The translations under genes were made by a program, and so were the position numbers. A DNA stretch of 64,000 nucleotides from an uncultured Dialister sp. (GTDB taxonomy: Bacteria > Bacillota_C > Negativicutes > Veillonellales > Dialisteraceae). Within the stretch, counting starts at the first letter, position 1; each line of letters opens with the position of its first letter. The notes beneath the pieces were generated by a model. The model was not told where the DNA came from. It saw only the letters and a list, made by a program, of their open reading frames with translations, and searched no databases. Where the stretch lies: positions 62,001-126,000 of the forward strand of contig UPXR01000001.1 of assembly GCA_900557365.1 (NCBI GenBank). The letters run 5' to 3'. This document shows positions 8,621 through 16,348 of the stretch, piece by piece.

Positions 8621-10872
8621 AACAACCGCTCCTCTATTTTCCAGTTTTCATCCAGGACTGCCTGCCTCATACCGTCCGTACGGACATTAACCACAGGGAT
8701 ATCGTTCACCGCGAAAAGTTCCGTATCCTCATAGGAAGAGGTCATGGCACTTCCCGCATACAGAACTGCCTCCGGAGAAACCCTGCGGATGTCCCGGTCA
8801 CTCAGCATGAGCCCGTAGGGAAGGGGCCCGGCCAGCCAGAGCACATGGGACGGAAACTTCCGGTCATTCATTCCTTTATTCCCGGAAATATAGCATCCCC
8901 GGTCTTCCTGACGAATCAGAAAGCTGCTCCCGTTCGTTTCCACTGATAAACCATCCAGAGAAAGCTTTCCTTTTTTCAAAATTCGGATCTTCCCCTGCGC
9001 CTCTTTCAGCAGCTCCGGACAAAGTTTACGGGGATCTCCACCCACAGCCCAGATTTCCCGAACCGGCACTGAGGAAACCGCCAGGGTGTCTTTCACATCC
9101 TCCAGATTCAGGATCAGCACATCTGCGGAAAAGATGCCTTCATACTGCAGGAAGGACAGCCATTCCCAGGCTGCCGTATGCGAAGTCATGCGGCTCCCTC
9201 TGTAATACAGAATCCGCTTTCCCTCCCAGGTCAGCACCGCTCCGCGATACCCTCCCAGATCAGGCACATAGGCTCTCACAGCAGGTGCCGTAAACCACAG
9301 ATACGCCGTCAGAGCTGCCAGTATTCCCCAGAAAGAAAGGCTGAGCCGGAAAAGCCGCTTCCGTTTCATCAGTGTTTTCCGGAAATACAGGAGGAGTATC
9401 GTCCAGTAATACAGGCCGCCCTGACAGATTGTAATTCCGCCCGTTTGCAGGGATGCCTTCGGCAGCCCTGCAAGAAAAAAGTTCAGCCGTATACTGCCCC
9501 ATAAAAGATAATCGGAAAGATACAGGATCCCTGCCGCCAGCGGCAGGAAGAAGACAGAGATAACCGCTGCTAGGATTCCCGCTATGATGACCCACTCCAG
9601 GAAAGGTGTCACCAAAAGATTGGCAGGAATGAAAAATAAAGGAAAAACATGAAAATCATACAGAATGATGGGAACAGTCAGCACCTGTGCTGCCGTTGAA
9701 AGAGAAATTCCTTCCCGGATCCATTGCGGCAGGAAAGACAGCTTTTCCAGAAACTGAAGCAGCGGCCGATAAAAAATCAGGATGCCTGCCGACGCGCCCG
9801 CAGAAAGCTGAAAGCTCACGTCAAAAAGATAAAAAGGATCCCAGAGCAGCATTCCCGACACGGCTGCTCCCAGAAGATTCAGTGAGGATTTCTCCCGGTC
9901 CAGGAAAATGCCTCCCACTGATAAAATCCCCATGACCGCCGCCCGGATTACCGGAGGAACCAGGCCCGCCAAAACCGCATAAGCCAGAACGAGAAAGATT
10001 GCCCCGGCAAGAGTTATCTTCGGAGGAAGCCGGAGCCATTTGCCCAGAAAATACAGGAATCCGAAAAGCAGTGCCACATGAGATCCCGACACAGACAGGA
10101 TGTGGACAATTCCCGTTGCGGAAAAAGAGGTCATGACCGCTTCGGGAATCTCATTATAACTGCCGCCGAAAAGGAGTGTCATCAGAATATGAAGCCGAAC
10201 CGGGTCCATATAAGAAGAAAATTTCTCCATCAGACTGCTCCTGATGGTATCCGCCGTACGGCGTACCAGGAAATCACCGCTATTTCCCAGCAGCCGGACG
10301 CTGTCCTGAGTCTCCGTATAGATGCGTCCCAGAAGCCGCCGGCTCTTGTATCGGCCGGAAAGATCAATCTTCCCCGGATTCTGATAAATCCGCAGTTCAC
10401 TCAATTTCCCCTGTACAGAAATACGGTCCCCCGTCTGATAAATCCGGGAAATATCGGGATCATACACATAGGCAGTCCCCGTCAGTTTCTTCGTATCCCC
10501 GTCGGGATAGCGAACAGCCTCCAGTTCCACTGAATACCGTGCATAGGGATCTCCCGTCTTCTGTACAAGCGGAGCCTCCGTAATAATTCCCGTAAAGGTC
10601 CCGCTGCTTCCCACAGCCCACAGAGAGCTTTGTTCCCACCTTGCTTCGGACAGGGCCATCCGCCCGAAGCCCAATGCCAATATAAAAAAAATACTGCCCG
10701 CCAAGGCAGCACCTCTTATCCCCGTTTTCCATCCAACCAACAGAAGCAGGCCTACGAGACATACTGCAGCCGCTATATACACCGGCAGGGAAAAATAAGG
10801 AACCCCGTCATACAAAACAATGCCTGTTCCCAGGCTTACTGCGCCCCCGGCCAACCAGTTTTTCCAATTCAT
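8611..10872 (-). CDS. comEC: ComEC/Rec2 DNA-uptake channel
   Basis: 753 residues. The N-terminus has several membrane segments, then a DUF4131/OB-type region (about 90-190), then the Competence core (LLFGGSYNEIP, GIVHILSVSGSHVALLFG) with many transmembrane helices to about residue 520. The C-terminal metallo-beta-lactamase-like region lacks a recognisable HxHxDH motif; the equivalent place reads ADVLILNLEDVKDT. ComEC carries single-stranded DNA across the inner membrane during transformation. Its ATG overlaps the comEA stop (ATGA), giving a comEA-comEC operon. The channel part looks intact; the nuclease-like part is probably inactive (inference). Confidence 0.92.
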   Translation of the reverse strand: MNWKNWLAGGAVSLGTGIVLYDGVPYFSLPVYIAAAVCLVGLLLLVGWKTGIRGAALAGSIFFILALGFGRMALSEARWEQSSLWAVGSSGTFTGIITEAPLVQKTGDPYARYSVELEAVRYPDGDTKKLTGTAYVYDPDISRIYQTGDRISVQGKLSELRIYQNPGKIDLSGRYKSRRLLGRIYTETQDSVRLLGNSGDFLVRRTADTIRSSLMEKFSSYMDPVRLHILMTLLFGGSYNEIPEAVMTSFSATGIVHILSVSGSHVALLFGFLYFLGKWLRLPPKITLAGAIFLVLAYAVLAGLVPPVIRAAVMGILSVGGIFLDREKSSLNLLGAAVSGMLLWDPFYLFDVSFQLSAGASAGILIFYRPLLQFLEKLSFLPQWIREGISLSTAAQVLTVPIILYDFHVFPLFFIPANLLVTPFLEWVIIAGILAAVISVFFLPLAAGILYLSDYLLWGSIRLNFFLAGLPKASLQTGGITICQGGLYYWTILLLYFRKTLMKRKRLFRLSLSFWGILAALTAYLWFTAPAVRAYVPDLGGYRGAVLTWEGKRILYYRGSRMTSHTAAWEWLSFLQYEGIFSADVLILNLEDVKDTLAVSSVPVREIWAVGGDPRKLCPELLKEAQGKIRILKKGKLSLDGLSVETNGSSFLIRQEDRGCYISGNKGMNDRKFPSHVLWLAGPLPYGLMLSDRDIRRVSPEAVLYAGSAMTSSYEDTELFAVNDIPVVNVRTDGMRQAVLDENWKIEERLLWQ

Positions 10873-11474
10873 AGTGTAATCTTATCTTCTATCCGGCTGT
10901 ACCTGGCATCCCCTATAGAGGGAACCTTTTTCAGGTCTTCCTTTTTCTGGAACAGTCCGTTTTCTTCCCGATAGGTCAGTATTTTCAGGGCAGTGACTCT
11001 TCCCACACCGGGAAGCTTTTCCAGTTCCTTTTCATCAGCGGTATTGATATTGACCAGATTTTCAGCCCCTATATCCCGATGGTTTACATCCAGAGGAATA
11101 TAGATTTTCATGGACTTCGTCACCGGTTCCGCCAGATTGACTCCCGACATATCGGCATAGGGCAGGACATCGCCCGCAGCAGCCACTGCATCATACACAT
11201 AGGTTCCGGGCTGCATCTCATATACGCCGGGTTTCTTCACGGCTCCGGTTACATAAACAACGACTCCCTTTCCTGCCGTAGGAGCCACCGAGGGCAGCGG
11301 CTCTTCCTTCCTCGCAGGAGCGGCCGTATTCTCCTTCGTCGTCTCATAGAAAGGCATCGTTACTTCCGGGAATATATGAAAAGGGTCAAATAGGATAACA
11401 TACAGTCCTGCGAAAAACAGAACGAGCAGCAGACATCCGAAATGGGAATTCTCCTCCTCTTCGTATTTCGACAT
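10869..11474 (-). CDS. comEA: ComEA, DNA receptor with SLBB and helix-hairpin-helix domains
   Basis: 201 residues. A transmembrane segment (CLLLVLFFAGLYVILF, about 14-29) is followed by a flexible linker. An SLBB domain comes next (VVVYVTGAVKKPGVYEM, about 71-87), and the protein ends in a helix-hairpin-helix DNA-binding module (VNINTADEKELEKLPGVG). This is the standard ComEA layout. It binds incoming double-stranded DNA and hands it to ComEC. First gene of the minus-strand competence/replication operon. Confidence 0.92.
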   Translation of the reverse strand: MSKYEEEENSHFGCLLLVLFFAGLYVILFDPFHIFPEVTMPFYETTKENTAAPARKEEPLPSVAPTAGKGVVVYVTGAVKKPGVYEMQPGTYVYDAVAAAGDVLPYADMSGVNLAEPVTKSMKIYIPLDVNHRDIGAENLVNINTADEKELEKLPGVGRVTALKILTYREENGLFQKKEDLKKVPSIGDARYSRIEDKITL

Positions 11475-11527
11475 AGCCGATCCCCCCTATTTGACCCTTT
11501 CAGGATCTTTGGAAAAAGTCCGTATTG

Positions 11528-12025
11528 TCAGTCCTGATTCCGGTTCGACTGATCCTCCACCTGCTGACGGGCTGCAGCAGAATTGGAATCGATCAGACTC
11601 TGCCGATTCTTTTTTAAGCTGTCCAGTACATTTTCCATATTGGTTTCCACATATTTGAGGACATCGGTTGCATAAGTAACGGAACTGGTACGAAGCTCAT
11701 CTGCCGATTTATTGGCCGCACTGATCACTTCATTGGCTCTTTCCTGGGCCTGCTTAACCAGTTCGCTTTCCTCCGTAATGCGGGCGATATAATCTTTTGC
11801 CTGCGCTACCGTATCTTCCGCCTTCTTTTCGGCATCCAGCATGATCCGTTCCTTATCAGCAACAATACGGCGGGCGCTTTCCAATTCATTGGGAAGGGAC
11901 TGATTAATCGCATCGATAATGCGTTCTACTTCATCCCTGTCTACCATTTTCTTGTTGGTAAACGGTACCTCACTGGCATTATTAATCACATTTTCCAACT
12001 CTTCCAGAAGTTTTCTTGTATCCAT
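11528..12025 (-). CDS. Coiled-coil protein of the H+-ATPase subunit H/DivIVA-like type, unknown function
   Basis: 165 residues, highly charged and predicted almost wholly helical. Heptad-like stretches run from ELESARRIVADKERIMLDAEK through VKQAQERANEVISAANK. There is no signal peptide, membrane segment or catalytic motif. Proteins of this kind, often labelled ATPase or V-ATPase subunit H-like, commonly sit beside coaD and rsmD in clostridia and Negativicutes. The label comes from coiled-coil similarity and does not show ATPase activity. It lies 10 bp after coaD, so it is probably cotranscribed. A scaffold role is conceivable but unsupported. Confidence 0.6.
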   Translation of the reverse strand: MDTRKLLEELENVINNASEVPFTNKKMVDRDEVERIIDAINQSLPNELESARRIVADKERIMLDAEKKAEDTVAQAKDYIARITEESELVKQAQERANEVISAANKSADELRTSSVTYATDVLKYVETNMENVLDSLKKNRQSLIDSNSAAARQQVEDQSNRNQD

Positions 12026-12035
12026 CGCAAGCCCC

Positions 12036-12524
12036 TCATTTCTCCATAGAATTTAGTTTCCTTTGAATCATTTCCTGCACATAGGGCGGCACCATTTTTG
12101 ACAGATCCCCGTTAAAATGCGCCAGTTCACGGACCCCGGTCGATGAAAGATAAGAATAGCGGCCGTCAGTCATGAAGAAAGCGGTTTCCAGAGAAGGATC
12201 AATCTGCTTAATCATCAGTGCCCTTTGGAATTCATATTCAAAATCGCTGAATGCCCGAAGGCCCCGAATCAGAAGACGGCAATTCTTCTTCTCTGCATAT
12301 ACATTGAGCAGACCGTCGAAAGCATCAACCTCCACATTGGGAATATCCTTAGTCGTTTCCCGAAGCATATCCAGCCTTTCCTCCGTTGTAAACATATAGT
12401 GCTTGGACGGATTTAAAAAGGCTGCTACGATCAGCTTATCAACCAGAATTGCACTTCTCCGGATAATATCCAGATGTCCGTTTGTAACGGGATCAAAACT
12501 TCCGGGACATATAGCAATTTTCAT
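12036..12524 (-). CDS. coaD: Phosphopantetheine adenylyltransferase
   Basis: 162 residues from the ATG at 12524, which overlaps the rsmD stop as ATGA; the longer open frame upstream is inside rsmD. The N-terminus MKIAICPGSFDPVTNGHLDII carries the nucleotidyltransferase TNGH motif. Later motifs are LIRGLRAFSDFEYE and YSYLSSTGVRELA, the latter containing the ISSTxxR equivalent. CoaD transfers AMP from ATP to 4'-phosphopantetheine, the penultimate step of coenzyme A synthesis. The rsmD-coaD pair is common in firmicutes. Confidence 0.95.
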   Translation of the reverse strand: MKIAICPGSFDPVTNGHLDIIRRSAILVDKLIVAAFLNPSKHYMFTTEERLDMLRETTKDIPNVEVDAFDGLLNVYAEKKNCRLLIRGLRAFSDFEYEFQRALMIKQIDPSLETAFFMTDGRYSYLSSTGVRELAHFNGDLSKMVPPYVQEMIQRKLNSMEK

Positions 12525-13090
12525 GAATGTTCTACCTCTGTCATACTGCATAAAAGATAACTTACAATAATGGCCCCCAGCTTCTTTTCCTTCCAGAGAG
12601 TACATTTTCCCGGAAAAAGCGATAAGTCGGGAGGTTCCGATACAGAATGCTCCACTGCAATGACGGCTTCCTCTCTGCAGAGATTATTTTCGAAGATCAT
12701 CGCCAGAATTTCATTGATGTATCCCTTCCTGTAAGGGGGATCCATAAAGATATAATCAAACTGTCTGCCTTTCAGAGAGGCCAGCGCCCCTTTTACATCG
12801 GCACTCAGGATTCGAACTCGGTTTTCCATACCGCATTTTTTGGCATTTTCGCGAATCACGGAACCTGTTGCTTTATCAATCAGGACAGCCGAACGGGCTC
12901 CCCGGGAAAGCGCTTCCAGTCCCATGGCTCCGGTGCCTGCAAAAACATCCAAGACATCCGTATCTACAAGCCCTACATTGGCAAGCACGTTGAAAATGCT
13001 TTCCCGCACCCTGCCCAGCGTGGGCCTTGTATTTTTTCCTTTGGGAGAAAGAAGCATGATTCCCTTCGCGTCTCCGCCGATAATTCTCAT
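12521..13090 (-). CDS. rsmD: 16S rRNA (guanine966-N2)-methyltransferase
   Basis: 189 residues. MRIIGGDAKG with RPTLGRVRESIFN is the RsmD N-terminal signature. The SAM-binding motif is VLDVFAGTGAMGLEALSRGA and the N6/N2-methylase catalytic motif is MDPPY. The enzyme methylates G966 of 16S rRNA during 30S assembly. First gene of the rsmD-coaD-coiled-coil run; an extended -10 promoter lies just upstream. Confidence 0.94.
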   Translation of the reverse strand: MRIIGGDAKGIMLLSPKGKNTRPTLGRVRESIFNVLANVGLVDTDVLDVFAGTGAMGLEALSRGARSAVLIDKATGSVIRENAKKCGMENRVRILSADVKGALASLKGRQFDYIFMDPPYRKGYINEILAMIFENNLCREEAVIAVEHSVSEPPDLSLFPGKCTLWKEKKLGAIIVSYLLCSMTEVEHS

Positions 13091-13128
13091 ATTTTCTTCC
13101 TCACGGCAGACTAAGCCTGCACAAACTA

Positions 13129-13137
13129 ATTATAGCA
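13129..13137 (-). promoter_or_regulatory. Extended -10 promoter upstream of rsmD
   Basis: On the minus strand the bases read TGCTATAAT, an extended sigma-70-type -10 hexamer, about 40 bp before the rsmD ATG. No good -35 hexamer is visible, as is allowed for extended -10 promoters. Confidence 0.55.
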
Positions 13138-13200
13138 TAAACCGTCTGAAATCATAGCACAAAACTTTCCCCTGTAAAGGAATGTTTCCCTGAAGTGCTG

Positions 13201-14211
13201 TCAGTCCGGATAGGTCTCAGACTCTGCTTTCTTGGCTCTTGTCATCAGCATTTCCAGTGCTTCTTCCGCAGTGTGTTCTCCTGCAAGAAGACGGCAGACT
13301 TCTTCCGTAATCGGCATGTCAATACCTTCCCGCCGGGCAATTTCATAAACGAGACCGGCTGTCCGGAATCCTTCCACCACCATCCGGGTGCCTTCGGTGA
13401 TTTCCCTGGCGGTCTTTCCCTGAGCCAGCGCTACGCCGGCCCGATGGTTGCGGCTGTGCACACTGGTACAGGTCGCCACCAGATCCCCCATTCCGGAAAG
13501 TCCGAAGAAGGTATTCATATGCGCACCGAACCGGACACCGAACCGTGTCATTTCCACCAGTCCTCTCGTCATCAGTGCAGCCCGGCTGTTGTCTCCCAGG
13601 CCGATCCCGTCCAGGACTCCGCACGCCACTGCCATGATATTTTTCAGAGCTCCGCCGTATTCCACACCCCGGATATCATCACTCCGATACACCCGGAAGG
13701 ACGGACTCATATAGAGGTCCTGTACAATCTGTACTGCTTCCGGCACCTCTGATGCCGCTACCGTCGCAGCGGGAAGTCCTTTCCCCACTTCCTCCGCATG
13801 ATTGGGGCCGGAAAGTGCGACAATCCGATCTGTTTTTCCCTGTAAATTCCGGGCAATCACTTCCGAAAGGCGGTGTCCCTCATTGTCCGCCAGTCCTTTG
13901 GCCGCACAGACTACCACTGCATTCCGGCTCAGAAAAGGAGTAATTCTGGCTGCCGTTTCCGCCACAGCCAGAGAAGGCGTGCAGATGACCACGCATCCTG
14001 CTCCGTGCACTGCATCTTCCAGATCATCCGTAATCCGTATCTCTTCCGGAATTCTGATTCCGGGCAGATAAGCTTCGTTGATCCTTGTACGCCGCAGTAC
14101 TTCTGCGGTTTCCGGATTTCTGCAGTACAGGACCAGATCTTTATTCTGCTGTGCCAGCTCGATCATCATAGCCGTTCCCCAGCCGCCGGCACCGATCATT
14201 GCAATTTTCAA
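13201..14211 (-). CDS. gpsA: Glycerol-3-phosphate dehydrogenase [NAD(P)+]
   Basis: 336 residues. The N-terminal Rossmann motif is GAGGWGTAM. The GpsA signature KGL followed by LSGPNHAEEV and the catalytic-lysine segment GGALKNIMAVACGV are all present. GpsA reduces dihydroxyacetone phosphate to sn-glycerol-3-phosphate, which PlsY, encoded immediately upstream in the same operon, acylates. Its ATG overlaps the plsY stop (ATGA). Order der-plsY-gpsA is conserved in many firmicutes. Confidence 0.96.
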   Translation of the reverse strand: MKIAMIGAGGWGTAMMIELAQQNKDLVLYCRNPETAEVLRRTRINEAYLPGIRIPEEIRITDDLEDAVHGAGCVVICTPSLAVAETAARITPFLSRNAVVVCAAKGLADNEGHRLSEVIARNLQGKTDRIVALSGPNHAEEVGKGLPAATVAASEVPEAVQIVQDLYMSPSFRVYRSDDIRGVEYGGALKNIMAVACGVLDGIGLGDNSRAALMTRGLVEMTRFGVRFGAHMNTFFGLSGMGDLVATCTSVHSRNHRAGVALAQGKTAREITEGTRMVVEGFRTAGLVYEIARREGIDMPITEEVCRLLAGEHTAEEALEMLMTRAKKAESETYPD

Positions 14212-14816
14212 TGATTTTCCCTCTTTTCTCTGGAAATCGGCTTTTCTTCTCCCCGAAGCAGCCTTTTGATATTATCTTTGTGCTTGACAATAACGATCAA
14301 CGCTGCCAGAGCGGAAAACACCACATATTCCACAGACAGTCCCAGGATAAACATGACAACAGGAACCACCGGCGCCGCCAGGATTGATCCCAGAGATACG
14401 ATGTGCTTCCATTTGAAAATAACGAGCCACACAAGAAATGCCGATACGACAGCAGGCATGCAGATATAGGCAAAAGCCCCCACGCCGCAGGCCACGCCCT
14501 TGCCGCTCTTGAATTTCAGGAATACCGACCAGTCATTGCCGATAATGGCAAATACGGCGCAGGCAAGCACCAGCAGAGGGTCCGGCATTCCCAGGTGAAC
14601 CGCAATGAATCCCTTCATGAAATCACAGAGGAAAACCGCAAGTCCTGCTTTGGCACCCAGTTCCCGATAGGCATTGGTTGCACCGATATTGCCGCTGCCC
14701 ACTTTCTTCAGATTAACCCCGTAAAAGACCCGTCCTATAATATATCCGCTGGGAACAGCTCCGATCAGATATGCCAGGGCAAGAATAACAATGGTATGCA
14801 TCTGGAACGAATCCAT
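14208..14816 (-). CDS. plsY: Glycerol-3-phosphate acyltransferase PlsY
   Basis: 202 residues, mostly hydrophobic with about five membrane helices. Conserved PlsY elements are GAVPSGYIIGR near residue 20, GSGNIGATNAYRELG around 41-55 and KFKSGKGVACGVG around 101-113. It uses acyl-phosphate to acylate glycerol-3-phosphate at the inner membrane, the first step of phospholipid synthesis. Coupled to der (TGATG junction) and to gpsA, which supplies its substrate. Confidence 0.95.
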   Translation of the reverse strand: MDSFQMHTIVILALAYLIGAVPSGYIIGRVFYGVNLKKVGSGNIGATNAYRELGAKAGLAVFLCDFMKGFIAVHLGMPDPLLVLACAVFAIIGNDWSVFLKFKSGKGVACGVGAFAYICMPAVVSAFLVWLVIFKWKHIVSLGSILAAPVVPVVMFILGLSVEYVVFSALAALIVIVKHKDNIKRLLRGEEKPISREKRENH

Positions 14817-16144
14817 CAGAGCTCTTCACCATCCTTCTTGCTTCGGATCACAATCCGGATCGGCGTTCCCGAGAACACAAAAGCTTCCCGCAGCTTGTTC
14901 TCTATGAAGCGGACATAGGAAAAATGAATCAGTTTGGCATCATTTACGAACATGACAAATGTGGGCGGACGAATGCTGACCTGCGTCATGTAGTAAATCT
15001 TCGCCACCTTCCCGGAATGGGACGGCGGCGGATTGATCATCTTTGCATCCTCCAGCAGATCATTCAGCACTGCCGTAGGAATACGGAGACTCTGCTGTTC
15101 TGCTACATTGTAAATCATATCGCCCAATTTATGGATTCTCTGCTTTGTCTGAGCGGAGCCGAACAGCATGGGTGCATAGGAAGCAAACGGAAGACCGTCC
15201 TTGATTTCCTTTTCATATTCCACCATCGTATTGTTGCCCTTTTCCACGGCATCCCACTTATTGACAAAGAGGATAAGTCCTTTCCCTGCTTCATGGATAT
15301 AACCGATGATTTTTTTATCCTGTTCCGTGAGCTTATCCACCGCATCCAGGACAAAAATCGCCACATCACAGTTATCAATAGCACGGATAGAACGGATGAC
15401 GCTGTATTTTTCCAGCGGTTCATCAATTTTGCTCTTTTTTCTCATTCCTGCCGTATCGACCAGAATAAAAGTTTTTCCCTTGTATTTCCAGAGGGAATCC
15501 ACTGCATCGCGGGTCGTCCCCATTTCATCGGCCACCAGAGAACGTTCATATCCCAGCAGAGAGTTGATCAGTGTCGATTTTCCCACATTCGGTCGGCCTA
15601 CGATAGCCGTACGGATGATATCTTCTGATTCTTCTTCCTGAACGGAAGGGAAATTTTCCGTAATCGTATCCAGCAGGTCCCCGAAACCGAGCCGGTTCAC
15701 CGCAGAAAGTCCGATCGGATCTCCCAGTCCCAGAGCATAAAATTCATATACATCCATTTCCTGATTTTCACTGTCCACCTTATTGACAGCTACAATCACA
15801 GGCTTTCCCGTGCGGCGGAGGATACCGGCAATCGTCATATCATCCTCGGTCATCCCCACTCTGGCATCCACCACAAAAAGGATCACATCCGCTTCTTCCA
15901 TCGCCAGCTCAGCCTGCTGCCGGATTCCGCCGGATATATGGTCTTTCTCATCCCGGAACTCAATACCGCCTGTATCGATCAGGGTAAATTCCTTATCCAG
16001 CCATTTCACATCACAATAAATCCTGTCTCTTGTCACGCCGGGAATATCTTCCACAATGGAAACTCGGCGCTGGGCAAGTCCGTTAATCAGGGTAGACTTT
16101 CCCACGTTAGGACGGCCCACAATTGCTACGAGAGGTTTACTCAT
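14816..16144 (-). CDS. der: Ribosome biogenesis GTPase Der (EngA)
   Basis: 442 residues with two consecutive GTPase domains, each starting with GRPNVGKSTLI (residues about 9-19 and about 182-192). Each has DTGG/DTAG and NKVD/NKWD motifs, followed by the KH-like C-terminal domain. This tandem layout is unique to Der, which acts in 50S subunit maturation. First gene of the der-plsY-gpsA operon, with a candidate promoter just upstream. Confidence 0.97.
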   Translation of the reverse strand: MSKPLVAIVGRPNVGKSTLINGLAQRRVSIVEDIPGVTRDRIYCDVKWLDKEFTLIDTGGIEFRDEKDHISGGIRQQAELAMEEADVILFVVDARVGMTEDDMTIAGILRRTGKPVIVAVNKVDSENQEMDVYEFYALGLGDPIGLSAVNRLGFGDLLDTITENFPSVQEEESEDIIRTAIVGRPNVGKSTLINSLLGYERSLVADEMGTTRDAVDSLWKYKGKTFILVDTAGMRKKSKIDEPLEKYSVIRSIRAIDNCDVAIFVLDAVDKLTEQDKKIIGYIHEAGKGLILFVNKWDAVEKGNNTMVEYEKEIKDGLPFASYAPMLFGSAQTKQRIHKLGDMIYNVAEQQSLRIPTAVLNDLLEDAKMINPPPSHSGKVAKIYYMTQVSIRPPTFVMFVNDAKLIHFSYVRFIENKLREAFVFSGTPIRIVIRSKKDGEEL

Positions 16145-16194
16145 ATTTCAGGGCTCCCTTCTTTAATCAATTCCATATAAATCGTAATTTCTTC

Positions 16195-16224
16195 ATTATC
16201 TGCAATAATAACGGAGAATGGCAA
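16195..16224 (-). promoter_or_regulatory. Candidate sigma-70 promoter for der-plsY-gpsA
   Basis: On the minus strand, TTGCCA (16224-16219) and GATAAT (16200-16195) are separated by 18 bp, about 50 bp before the der ATG. The match is good but not perfect. Confidence 0.5.
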
Positions 16225-16312
16225 CACTATTCCATTGTTATCATCGTTAAGATTGTATGACGCCCTGTATATCCTGTCAAGCAAGACCCCGAAAAATCAC
16301 CGGACAAAAAGA

Positions 16313-16338
16313 AAAGCCGCTCCCAGGGAGCGGCTTTC
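16313..16338 (-). terminator. Terminator of ispH-rpsA
   Basis: AAAGCCGCTCCC and GGGAGCGGCTTT form a strong GC-rich stem. On the minus strand it is followed by TCTTTTTG. It lies 10 bp beyond the stop of the ispH-S1 fusion gene. Confidence 0.85.
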
Positions 16339-16348
16339 TATGCTGTTA

